Source of the DNA: CAVVEQ01 sp963802095
Lineage (GTDB): Bacteria > Chloroflexota > Anaerolineae > Anaerolineales > Anaerolineaceae
DNA length: 64,000 nucleotides
Reading direction: 5' to 3'
Assembly: GCA_963802095.1 (NCBI GenBank)
Contig: CAWDHI010000005.1
Location: 186,001 to 250,000, forward strand
The notes under the pieces were generated by a model, which worked only from the letters and a program-made list of their open reading frames with translations, did not search any database and was not told the origin of the DNA. Positions 1 to 8,999 of this stretch are shown here, piece after piece. The position numbers were made by a program, and so were the translations under genes. Every line of letters begins with the position of its first letter. The stretch's first letter is position 1.

Positions 1-1159
1 AATACCCGCCTTCAGGGATCACATTAAGGATGTGGCAGCCCTGCGGCGCGAGGGAAGGATCAGTGTGTGTGGACCAGCACACCAGCCCGAAGTTCTTTTT
101 AGCCAGCTTGCCTTTGCGAATGTATTCAAAATACTGGCGGTTCATTTCATCCGGGGAAACTGCAAAGATGGAATGATGCGCATCCAGAGGTGGCTCGTAA
201 TCCAGGCCGATATAGACCATGGGTACGGAAATTGAGTATTCATAGCTGCGAAGACCCCTGAGCGCCATGGAGGGCAGGTACTCCGCCCCGATTAATTTCA
301 AATAAAGCGTTCGGGCGTTGATGTTTGAAACAACTTGCTTGCAAGTGATCGTTGTACCATCCGAAAGGCGCACTCCTTTTACCCGCTGTTTTTCAATAAT
401 CACGCGGGTTACGTGGGAATTCAACCGGAGTTCCATGCCGAACTTTTCACCCAGCCTCTGAAGAGCAAGTGGGATCTGGATCATTCCCCCCTTGGGGTAA
501 TAGATTCCTACATGCTCAGTGTAGGGCACCATCGCGTAAGGTCCGGGGACCAGGGCTGGTGGAAGACCGAAATAAAACGCCTGGTAAGCCATGGTCTTCA
601 GAACCGTTTCGTTCTTAAAATACTTTTCAAGCACACTCTGGTAACTGGTTAGAAAAACGGGTAGAAATTTCATGAAACGTGGATTCTTTTTAATTAACGC
701 AGCCATATCCTGCAATGTGCTGGCAGGTTCACTGAAAAAAGTGTCCAGGGTCACATCCATCAGGTCTTGCGAGAAAGCACAGAACTCAGCCCAGCGGGCG
801 CCATCTTCGGGGGATATTCTGCGGATCATTTCACCCGTTTTTTTCACCGAAAGGGGATAGGTGATCTTCTGCCCGTCCTCAAATAGAAAGGACATGATCG
901 GGTCACAGGAGATCAAGTCCATTTCCTTTTGTAAGGTTGTACCGAGCATTTTAAATACTTTTTCAATCGGTTGGATGATCTCGATGATTGATGCCCCGAC
1001 GTCAAAATGGAAACCGTCTTTTTCGAATGTAGAGCAGCATCCGCCTACCTGCCCGCTCTGTTCCAGCACCAGCACGCGCCGGCCCTGGCGGGCGAGTAAT
1101 GCACCGGCAGAAATCCCCCCCAACCCGCCGCCAATCACGATGACATCATAATCCGGCAT
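1..1159 (-). CDS. Phytoene-desaturase-like FAD/NAD(P)-dependent oxidoreductase, 3' end outside window
   Basis: The reverse-strand frame is open from the ATG at 1159 to the window edge, about 386 codons, with no stop reached. The start is supported by a GGAGG element just upstream (about 1165-1169). The N-terminus carries the dinucleotide-binding signature DYDVIVIGGGLGG within the first 15 residues, followed by a typical second strand (RVLVLEQ). This is the layout of the CrtI/phytoene desaturase and amine-oxidase-like flavoprotein superfamily, whose members desaturate, isomerise or saturate isoprenoid and related lipids. The visible part fits the usual 480-520 residues with roughly the last fifth missing. 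No carotenoid genes are visible beside it, so the substrate is unknown. The superfamily is confident; the reaction is not. Confidence 0.8.
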   Translation of the reverse strand, partial: MPDYDVIVIGGGLGGISAGALLARQGRRVLVLEQSGQVGGCCSTFEKDGFHFDVGASIIEIIQPIEKVFKMLGTTLQKEMDLISCDPIMSFLFEDGQKITYPLSVKKTGEMIRRISPEDGARWAEFCAFSQDLMDVTLDTFFSEPASTLQDMAALIKKNPRFMKFLPVFLTSYQSVLEKYFKNETVLKTMAYQAFYFGLPPALVPGPYAMVPYTEHVGIYYPKGGMIQIPLALQRLGEKFGMELRLNSHVTRVIIEKQRVKGVRLSDGTTITCKQVVSNINARTLYLKLIGAEYLPSMALRGLRSYEYSISVPMVYIGLDYEPPLDAHHSIFAVSPDEMNRQYFEYIRKGKLAKKNFGLVCWSTHTDPSLAPQGCHILNVIPEGGY

Positions 1160-1248
1160 GATTCCCTCCGATAAACCGAAAGTATGAAGATTAAAGCCAA
1201 GAATGATTATATATCCGGGATAAAAACCCGCCAAATGTTTTCCGGGTG

Positions 1249-1695
1249 TTAATTTGGAATCGGTGGTTTGGAACAAAACTCTTTTTGAACGATCTCGATC
1301 TTTGCGCCATTGAGGAAATCGAAGGCTACCGGATCCGGCCGGTAGGATTCGCAATACACCAGGCGGGCGATACCGGAATTAATGAGCACCTTGGAGCAGT
1401 TGATACAGGGAAAGTGGGTGACATAGCAGGTCGCCCCGCGGGAGGAAACGCCGTGCAGGGCAGCCTGGATGATGGCGTTCGTTTCGGCGTGGATGGTGCG
1501 GACGCAGTGCCCATCAACCATCAAATGACCGGCATCGTCGCAGTGAGCCTGCCCGGCTGGGGAACCGTTGAACCCGGTGGTGAGTATACGTTTTTCCAGG
1601 ACGAGCACGCAACCAACGAACGCCCGGTCGCAGGTGGAACGTTCAGAAACAGCGTAAGCGATTTTCAGGAAGTAGGAATCCCAGTCTGGACGCAT
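1249..1695 (-). CDS. Deoxycytidylate (dCMP) deaminase family protein
   Basis: This 148-residue cytosolic zinc enzyme of the cytidine/dCMP deaminase family most likely converts dCMP to dUMP for thymidylate synthesis. The zinc and proton-shuttle motif HAE is at residues 69-71 and the PCxxC zinc motif at 96-100, both intact. The family also includes ComEB-type proteins, which have the same length. The ATG at 1695 follows a GGCGAGG element five bases upstream. The gene ends about 90 bp before the oxidoreductase at 1159, on the same strand, and may be co-transcribed with it. A TATAAT-like box on the minus strand at 1737-1742 is a candidate -10, but no convincing -35 is visible. Confidence 0.9.
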   Translation of the reverse strand: MRPDWDSYFLKIAYAVSERSTCDRAFVGCVLVLEKRILTTGFNGSPAGQAHCDDAGHLMVDGHCVRTIHAETNAIIQAALHGVSSRGATCYVTHFPCINCSKVLINSGIARLVYCESYRPDPVAFDFLNGAKIEIVQKEFCSKPPIPN

Positions 1696-1767
1696 TGTAG
1701 CCTCGCCTATAATCAGTGATGGACAGCTTTTGAATAATTATATGATATTCAATAAATTTTGAAATGA

Positions 1768-4361
1768 TTACTTAATACATCCATATTTGAACAATAAGTC
1801 TTTATCGATAATAATTCCTGCTTGTCTGAGAGAACCGCGTATCCTCTGGCGGTCAGACAGGCCTATGGAAAAAGCTGGCAATGATGAATCGGAGGATATT
1901 CCGATCTGATACTGTCCATTTGTATCCAGTTGGATGGGAGGCATATCAATAGTAGTCATGGCGTTATCTTGAAGGCTGGAAATGGGGAATTTTTGGGAAA
2001 ATAGGCTTTCTCCGGTTTTAACTTGTGTCAGTTCCACAATAAAATTGCCTTCCGCAGGCAGCTGTGATGATGTGAAAGTGAATAATGAAAGGCTATCCGT
2101 CTTTCCACAATCCGGCTGAAAAATCTGCTCAACCGGTTGATCTTTTTGGATGACAACTGAATTTTCGCGAATTGGATCCCAATTCTTGTACACAGGTATC
2201 ATGCATTTTCCTGGGGAATAAACGTACACCCCGCACGGAACATAATACACCAAGTACATCGCTACTGTCACAAGTATAAGGGTCAATGCAACTGCGGAAC
2301 TAGTTACCAGTTTTGTAATATTCTCATTCGCTGCTGTTTTAATTCGTCCGCCGAAAACACTGAAAATAAGAAGCGGAATGAATGGAATGAAATATCGACC
2401 CTGCGAGAGCGCAAGGCTGCCTACACTCTGTTTGATCGCGAGGCGTAGAGCAAAGGTACCGAAGAAAAGGATGATGAACGCGAGGGCGAGTAGAATCCTG
2501 GTGGATTTTGAGAACGCCTCCAATTGCCAGTCATGCAAAATTCCAGCACCCAGTCCTATCAAAAAGAAAATATAGACCGCGGTTGGCATCGCATAATACC
2601 CGTATCCAAAACCGGCGATATATTGCTGAAAAACTGTAGGAAGATTGATCACAACATACCCTACCAGGTTCGCGATGAAATCCAAGGGATCGGAAAGAAA
2701 AACTGTTAGAAAACCGGCTGTTTGTGTTTCGGTCAACCCTCTTCTGGCAGCTTCCGCCTGGAATTGGATCATCGTCCAACCGCCGACCTCGATGAGGAAG
2801 AGAGCAGCGATGGCAAGCCAGAAAAATGCCAAGGCTCTACGGTTAGTAAATTGAGTAGGCTTAAGTAAGATTAGAAGGAGAACGAGTGGGGTGGAATTCG
2901 GTTTAACACTGAAGAGTAGAAAAACAAGCAGCATCGTGATCCAGAAGTTATTTTTATCGACCGACTTTTTTCCCTCAATGAGATAGAGAGACCAGGCGAC
3001 GAATAAAAAGCTCATTCCATTCGTCTGTGGATCAGCAGAAATTGATACTGCCTGGATCATGGCCATGGGAGCCAATGCCAGTACGAAAAGGGTCCATTTG
3101 AACTTCGGCATCAATCGGATGGCGAAAAAAACCGCAATCACATATGAGATAAGATAAGTGAACCGAAGAATCCAGTAAAGACCCAGGATAGAGACATGGA
3201 GATGATAACCAAAAAAATAAAACACCAGATCCTCCTGAATGGGAGGGATCTCCGCATATGTGAAAAGGACGGTTGCATCGTGAACTGCCCGAGGAGCCTC
3301 TAGATCTAACTGCAAGGTGGTGAAAATGGGTTTTAAGACTTTTGTTTTCAGAGCAACAAGATTATCCGAGAACTGGAGTGGTATGCCTGAGACATCCAAA
3401 CTATGGTAAAAAAACCTGGCGGAATTATAGGTTAGATTATCAATGAGACCCCAATCATTCTGGCCGACCACTTGGTGAGATAGTGTTTCGGGGTCCCCCA
3501 TCGGGTTCTTAAATAAAACTAGGTTTTGAAAATATATATACGAACCGAAAAGAGATTGTACATGGATACCTGCCTGATACCTATTAGCGCTGATTAAGAA
3601 GAAAAAAATGCAAGTGAGAATGGAGCGCGTGTTTTTCCTTCTATCTTTCAATAGGAGCAGGACCAAGAAAAACGCAAAACCCGGAAGCAGGAAAAGTGCG
3701 ATTTGTTTAGTGCCGACAACCAATCCCATTGCGATACCGGAGAGAACTACCTCCCCGGAAATCCGACTTTGTAAGCCGGCGATTAGGAAGTAGACTGCGA
3801 TTACTGCGAAAATAGCAACCATTAAATCCAGCTGGGTGGTTGTCGATTGAAGCAGAATTTCGGGAAGGCTCAGCCACACCAAACCAGCGAAAAGCGCACC
3901 CGCTCGGTGCCAGCCTAACGCTGCGACTAATACCAAAAATGCTTACCGCGCCTGCTAAAGCACTAAACCACTGAATTAAACCAGCAACCAACCAACTTTT
4001 TGTGAAAAGAATTGTCCATAGCATCAACAGGTTGGCGTTGACAGGATAAATCAAATTAAAATTATTGGGTGTTTTCCATGGGAGCATATTCCCATGCTGC
4101 AACCAGAATACCACTCGGGTGAGGTGGGTGGTAAGGATGTCGTTCGTGTTTGGGGGTACAAGCAGAATGAGAATGATCAAGTGTAAAAAATTCCAGGACA
4201 ATAATCCCCAGGATCCATATCGCAGGCCAGCTTCGCCATGGCTTGTTTTCATCCAGCAGGGCCGTAGAAAACAAGTCCAGGCTATTGTAAACAAGGCCAC
4301 CGAAGGAAGGCTTTATAATCGCAAAGATATCCAGGTAAAGATTCCACGAAATCATAAGCAC
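1768..4361 (-). pseudogene. Frameshifted chimeric membrane protein: GT39-like N-part joined to DUF2142-like C-part
   Basis: This multi-pass membrane protein is split over three reverse frames: about 4361-4185, then 4185-3945, then 3936-1768 (the last alone 722 residues). The first two pieces and the start of the third read together as a GT39/PMT-like polytopic glycosyltransferase. The second break lies at a TTTTT run near 3945, where dropping one T joins ...AGAVSI to LVLVAALGW cleanly. From about the middle of the third piece the protein becomes DUF2142-like. It carries a stretch of about 93 residues (FAIRLMPKFKW onward) nearly identical to the broken neighbour at 4395-5573. The combination suggests recombination between adjacent membrane-protein genes. 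The role is probably cell-envelope glycan or polyprenyl-sugar transfer, if the gene works at all. Confidence 0.6.
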
Positions 4362-4394
4362 CGTCTGGATTGCGAAAAATGAGATGGAATTGAG

Positions 4395-5573
4395 GAGATG
4401 GAATACCGCCCCTGTGTAAGAATTAGACCCTCAACGCTTAGCATAATTATGAATCGAAGGGCAAAAGTACCAAGAACACAGAATGAACCAAGGAAACCCG
4501 ATACGAACGATCAGATTCACTATTTACCAGTTATAAGATTGCGATTGCTAGAACACCCATAATAAATGGGAAATACCTTGGAGGCTCTAATCGGAATCAA
4601 TTGAAGCAACATATTCATGTAGTACGGCAGGCAGGTTGGCGATAATGTAATTTACCAGCTCGAGAATGAATTTCGCTGGGTTTCCGAATAACTCTGAAAG
4701 TATTGCGCGGCTTTGAACGGGTTCCTGTCCTCGCCAGGCTGCTTCTGCTTGAGATTGGATTAAAGTCCAACCACCAACTTCTATGACGAAGAACCGCAAC
4801 AATAAAGCAGAAAAAACAATTTTTCGCGAGAGTTAGAGAATTGTACTGGCTTAAGGAGAACCAACAGTAGCACGAGCGGGGAGGAATTCGGTTTCACGCT
4901 GAACAGCAGAAATACCAACAGCATCGTGACCAAGAAGTTCTTTTTACTGATCGATTTATTCCCCTCAACGAGATAGAGGGACCAGGCGACAAATAGAAAG
5001 CTCACCCCGTTTGTCAGGGGATCGGCGGAGATAGACACTGCCTGGATCATGGCCATGGGAGCCAGGGCAAGCACAAACAAGGTCCATTTGAACTTCGGCA
5101 TCAAACGGATTGCGAAATATGCTGTAACGATGTATGTACCGAGATATGTCAGGCGAAGAAGCCAGGTGAGCAGCAGGATGGGCAAATCAAGAAGATATCC
5201 AAAAACCGCCAGTAGGAATGCCTGTGGAAGGTAAAATATGGGTGAATATGTTGCCCTGGTCTGATGGGCGATCCAATCCGTCCCTTTGATCCCAATGCTC
5301 AACCCTTCCATGATATCGGCTTTTGTTATTGGTTGGAGAAACACCTGCTGCCGGTAGGAAACCTGAAGTAGGCTTTGGGGTATTCCGTTTCCAGTGACGC
5401 CAACCAGGTGTTTGGAATCAAATATCCCCGACTTATTTCGAAGATCCTCGCCAGGTGCGTCTCCTCATCATACCCGGCTCCGGCAGGCATCAGGAAAACC
5501 CAGATAATCCCGAACACACGAGGATGAAAATCAATTTTGCTCGGGAAAAGATAAATGAATTATTCACTTTCAA
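4395..5573 (-). pseudogene. Decayed DUF2142-type membrane protein gene
   Basis: These are remnants of one DUF2142-like polytopic membrane protein, read in order on the minus strand. The N-terminus starts near 5573-5567 and shifts frame near 5520. The conserved N-terminal part with DEETHLARIFEISRG is at 5517-5326, the core at 5344-4781, and a further piece at 4802-4587. A short segment homologous to the neighbour's GTFALR...QGRY region lies around 4500-4400. At least four frame changes plus missing C-terminal sequence make this a true pseudogene, not one sequencing slip. The core is about 85-90% identical by eye at protein level to the neighbour at 1768-4361, so the two derive from a recent duplication or gene conversion. 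Confidence 0.65.
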
Positions 5574-5588
5574 TTTGTGATCTCGGGA

Positions 5589-6266
5589 TTATCCCGCTGC
5601 CATAATATTGATCACGCTGCTGGCGATGGCGGTGATTGTCACCAGTGAAACGGCTGCTTGCAGCATCATCAGGATTTTTGCCCTGCGGGTGAGCGGCAGG
5701 GTATCCGTAGGACTGAAGGCGATGCTGGTGGTGAAAGCAACGAAAAGATAGTCCGTGTATCGCGGAACCCAATTCTCATAGTGAGGGAACTCGCCGCCAC
5801 GCTGGGGAAAAAGAAAATCCCAGGCCGCGTGGTCGCGCGGATCTTCCTCCACACCTGGCGGATCAATGATCCAGTACCAGACCGAAAAAATCAATATATT
5901 GGAAGCTGCCAGTAAGACCACATCAATTATCAGGGTATCAACGGATCCTGATTTGTAACTTGTCAGTATATCCAGTAACGAAGCGATGTTCATGACCAGG
6001 CCGAATGTAAGGATTGTGTTTATTATGATGATTAATTTGAATAGTGATTTCTTTCTTCTAAGAAGCCAAAGGAGGATAGCCAAACAGATGAGGAATAATC
6101 TCAATAAAAGGAATACTTCGGGGATCCAGACAGGTAAAAATATGAAATCTTTCAACCGGCCGAAGGTTGTGCTGACCGATATTGCGGATTGAAAGAAGGT
6201 GGCTAGGATCAATACGCCAACTAATGTCAACAAGGATATTGATCGATCCAGAAAGAATTTTTTCAT
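5589..6266 (-). CDS. DUF1345-like integral membrane protein
   Basis: This predicted inner-membrane protein of about 225 residues starts from the ATG at 6266 (MKKFFLDRS); no strong ribosome site is visible. Hydrophobic segments occur around residues 10-30, 45-68, 75-100 and 110-135, with two more near the C-terminus. The C-terminal block, with the pattern DYLFVAFTTSIAFSPTDT then RRAKILMMLQA, matches the conserved end of DUF1345 proteins, where a Tyr/Phe-rich helix precedes a conserved Asp and a basic turn. DUF1345 has no established biochemical role; distant similarity to ion-channel pore regions has been noted for such ends. The neighbours give no functional hint. Confidence 0.6.
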   Translation of the reverse strand: MKKFFLDRSISLLTLVGVLILATFFQSAISVSTTFGRLKDFIFLPVWIPEVFLLLRLFLICLAILLWLLRRKKSLFKLIIIINTILTFGLVMNIASLLDILTSYKSGSVDTLIIDVVLLAASNILIFSVWYWIIDPPGVEEDPRDHAAWDFLFPQRGGEFPHYENWVPRYTDYLFVAFTTSIAFSPTDTLPLTRRAKILMMLQAAVSLVTITAIASSVINIMAAG

Positions 6267-6363
6267 CAGCAAGCACCAGGGAATGAATTAATATTATCTC
6301 ATTTCTTAGTGCCAATTATAGAAGAAAAAACAGAAAAGGTAGATAACTCCCTGCCGTCAGAAT

Positions 6364-6924
6364 TTATCTGATTGCGCACTCCTTTGAAAAACCCGCTGGA
6401 GGGATGCCCAATGCCTGGATCAGACGTGCCCAGTAATTCACCTGCGCTGCCGTGCTGGCCAGGAGAACGATCTCGCGCTCATTGAAGCACTCTTTCAATT
6501 CCTGGGAGAACTCCAGGGAAAAACTCAAAGGTGTACCGGAGATCAACCTGGCGTATTCGAGGGCAATTCGCTCCCGGCGGGAAAAGGAGGCTGTAGTATT
6601 CACCCCATCTTTGCTCTGGAGTGCCAGGAGTTCCTCCGGGGTGATCCCAACCTGATCAGCCTGGAAGCTGTTCATATCCACGCAGAATGCGCAGGAGGCA
6701 GCCAGTGAAGCCTGGATGCGGACAAGTTTAAGGATACGCTCATCCATCCTTCCCTCGGGATGGGCTGCCATTATTTCCAGAATACCAGAACCCACCGCTG
6801 CTCTCGGGTACCAGGTTAATATCCTGGCGGGCAAGAGATCCTTGCCGGTGATCTTCCGGGACACCCAAAGCGGGAGACGAAAAAAGAACGGGATCTTCGC
6901 TGGGGGAGATATCAGGTTTTCCAT
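6364..6924 (-). CDS. Carboxymuconolactone decarboxylase / AhpD-like family protein
   Basis: The protein has 186 residues from the ATG at 6924 (MENLISPP), chosen because AGGTG lies seven bases upstream; a longer in-frame start at 6975 lacks such a site. The AhpD/CMD core is recognisable in the centre: CAFC at about residues 78-81, followed by the acidic/Asn segment that completes the peroxidatic helix. AhpD proteins use the two cysteines for thiol-based peroxide or disulfide chemistry, while CMD enzymes lack them. The intact CxxC therefore favours a redox role over ring decarboxylation. The protein is probably cytosolic. It is divergent from the DUF362 gene at 7037 and has no obvious pathway partner. 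Confidence 0.75.
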   Translation of the reverse strand: MENLISPPAKIPFFFRLPLWVSRKITGKDLLPARILTWYPRAAVGSGILEIMAAHPEGRMDERILKLVRIQASLAASCAFCVDMNSFQADQVGITPEELLALQSKDGVNTTASFSRRERIALEYARLISGTPLSFSLEFSQELKECFNEREIVLLASTAAQVNYWARLIQALGIPPAGFSKECAIR

Positions 6925-7036
6925 TTTCACACCTCGAAGTTCGGACGGAATAATTCCTATAAGTAGATGATCCAACCTGAAAAAGGATTCATGCGAATCC
7001 CCCAGAAATAAACAGCTAATGTATGATTAAGCCGCC

Positions 7037-8701
7037 ATGCATAGGGATTTCAAAAGCAAGGTGGTTATCACGCACGCACCGGTAATGGATTACCTTCGGG
7101 ATTATGTATCCCTGTCGGTAAATTTCGGCAGCCGCGAATACGAATCTCGCGAGGATGTTCGGGCGATCCGCTCCACAGTTTTCCGGAACCTGGAGACGCT
7201 GGATGGCATGATCCATTTTTCCCGGCAGCTGCAAGGTCGTAAAGTTTTAATTAAACCAAATCTTGTAACCGTTTTTCACGATTTGGGAATGCGGGAGAGG
7301 GATTACCCCGAATCCACCGACCCGCGCGTGCTCGATGCGGTGATTTTATTTTTCCAGCAGTTCAATCGTGATATCCAGATCGTCGAATCTTCCGGAAAGG
7401 GCATGCCCACCCGTGCGGCATTCCGCATTGCAGGCTTGGATCGCCTCGCAAAGGTGCGCGGCGTGGAGCTCATTGCGCTTGAAGAGCAACCAATGGAACG
7501 CTACCTGCTACCGCGAGCGAATGTAATGCGGGAAATGATCATCCCGCGAACCTTTACACCAGTGGTGAAGGGGGAGGCATTCTATATTTCATTACCCAAG
7601 ATGAAGACCAACCTGTATTCCCGGGTGACGCTTGGTTTCAAGAATGCCATGGGAACCATTCCCTATTTCCTGCGCCTGCGCAACCACAATCATGCCCTCG
7701 ATCAAAAACTGGTGGATATGATGCGGTTGTTCCAGGCAGACCTGGTGATCGTCGATGGGATCGTTGGAGGAGAGGGGAACGCGCCAGCACCGGTGAATCC
7801 GGTCCCCTCCCGGGTGATCATCAGCGGCAACAACAGCGTGGAAACAGACCGTGTTGCCACACGCATGATGGGGATCGACCCTGCCTCGGTACCCTTGATG
7901 CGAATTGCGGATCAGGAAGGTTTCAATGATCCAGATGTGGAGATCATCGGTGATGAAACTGTCACTCCTTACACGCAGGCTGATCCTTCACTCCTGGGGG
8001 ATTGGATGCAGAAGAATTTCCCCAATGTTCACATCCTGGTGGGTGATCATCGCGCAGGGGTGAAACCGGAGAATGAAAATCGCCTTCTCAGCAGGGAGGA
8101 TGTCAGGCGTATGGAGATGTTCTGCCGTGGCGGCTGCCTGGCCTCCACACGCTACGCATTCGATATGTTCCATCATGAAGGACAACGAAAAGATTTTCAT
8201 TTGACCGTGATCATCGGACCTGGACTTGAAGTCAACGGGGAATCCCTATGGTACGACCGGCAGGGAAAACCCTACCGGGCTTCAGAAATTGGATGCCTCC
8301 CCGGAAGAAAGATGGCAGTTGGCACCTGCGCGAATCATTTGAAACCATTTGTGGATAGGGTAATCCCAGGTTGTATGCCTTTCCCAAATTCTGCACATAT
8401 GATCGTGCACCAGTTAAGTGATACCTGGTGCTCAGTACTATCCCTGCGCAACAGGCACTTGATACCGGCCCTCATCGATACTCTGATGCTTTGCGAAAGG
8501 CGAAAACGCCTTCTTCGCCAGGGAATGCGGATTGATATTCCCTTGCATCCCGAGGATAAGCTCTTCCCTCCCAGAGTATTTACCGAAAACGAGTTGAAAA
8601 TGCAGTTCATCCATGAATCATATGAACCATTATCGAAAGAGGAGATCCATCGTCTCTGCCGCGAGGAGAACCGCAGCATACTGGCTACATTCTTCCCCTA
8701 G
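7037..8701 (+). CDS. DUF362 domain protein
   Basis: This 554-residue soluble protein contains the DUF362 landmarks: a KVLIKPNLV motif around residues 70-77, a SLPKMKTN segment near 190 and a GFKNAMG segment near 205. These form the conserved core of the family. Many DUF362 proteins are fused to or sit beside ferredoxin-like clusters, but none is visible here. The C-terminal 200 residues contain several Cys (for example MFCRGGC) that do not form a standard 4Fe-4S pattern. The biochemical role of the family is unknown. No clear ribosome-binding site precedes the ATG at 7037, and an in-frame ATG at 7085 is an alternative. The gene is 0.3 kb upstream of the large synthase on the same strand, but a shared promoter is not evident. 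Confidence 0.75.
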   Translation: MHRDFKSKVVITHAPVMDYLRDYVSLSVNFGSREYESREDVRAIRSTVFRNLETLDGMIHFSRQLQGRKVLIKPNLVTVFHDLGMRERDYPESTDPRVLDAVILFFQQFNRDIQIVESSGKGMPTRAAFRIAGLDRLAKVRGVELIALEEQPMERYLLPRANVMREMIIPRTFTPVVKGEAFYISLPKMKTNLYSRVTLGFKNAMGTIPYFLRLRNHNHALDQKLVDMMRLFQADLVIVDGIVGGEGNAPAPVNPVPSRVIISGNNSVETDRVATRMMGIDPASVPLMRIADQEGFNDPDVEIIGDETVTPYTQADPSLLGDWMQKNFPNVHILVGDHRAGVKPENENRLLSREDVRRMEMFCRGGCLASTRYAFDMFHHEGQRKDFHLTVIIGPGLEVNGESLWYDRQGKPYRASEIGCLPGRKMAVGTCANHLKPFVDRVIPGCMPFPNSAHMIVHQLSDTWCSVLSLRNRHLIPALIDTLMLCERRKRLLRQGMRIDIPLHPEDKLFPPRVFTENELKMQFIHESYEPLSKEEIHRLCREENRSILATFFP

Positions 8702-8785
8702 AATATTCTGTTTTTTAAATGTCAAATGTAAAACGTGGCAATTAATATATTCGTATAAGTCAAATCTTCGATTCTCATTTATTTA

Positions 8786-8884
8786 TTACCAATTCCGGCG
8801 TATCCAATTCAATCCCAGCGGGTTATTTCCCACATGAACCGGGTATTCCCAGTTCTTTTGGATTAAGCGTTCGTGGATTGGCAT
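8786..8884 (-). CDS. Candidate 32-residue small protein
   Basis: A short reverse-strand frame starts at the ATG at 8884-8882, directly behind an excellent GGGGAGGAATT ribosome-binding element, and ends with TAA at 8786. The product is 32 residues, rich in Asn, Trp, Pro and Arg and ending in RRNW; it has no hydrophobic segment. I do not recognise it. It occupies most of the otherwise empty 298-bp gap between the DUF362 gene and the synthase, and is divergent from the latter. The strong ribosome site is the main evidence. It could equally be a chance frame or the remnant of a longer gene. Confidence 0.35.
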   Translation of the reverse strand: MPIHERLIQKNWEYPVHVGNNPLGLNWIRRNW

Positions 8885-8999
8885 AATTCCTCCCCTTGGG
8901 AATGTAACCGACTCCATCACAAAAAAAAATTTGAGAAATAAATTAAGAATCATCAGTATTTGCATTAATGTTTGTATCAATGCGTAGAGGAGCAATGAA

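Noticed and set aside
1160..1248. Terminator between the dCMP deaminase and the oxidoreductase
   Set aside because: Only a four-base CGGG/CCCG stem is visible, with no T-run in the right place.
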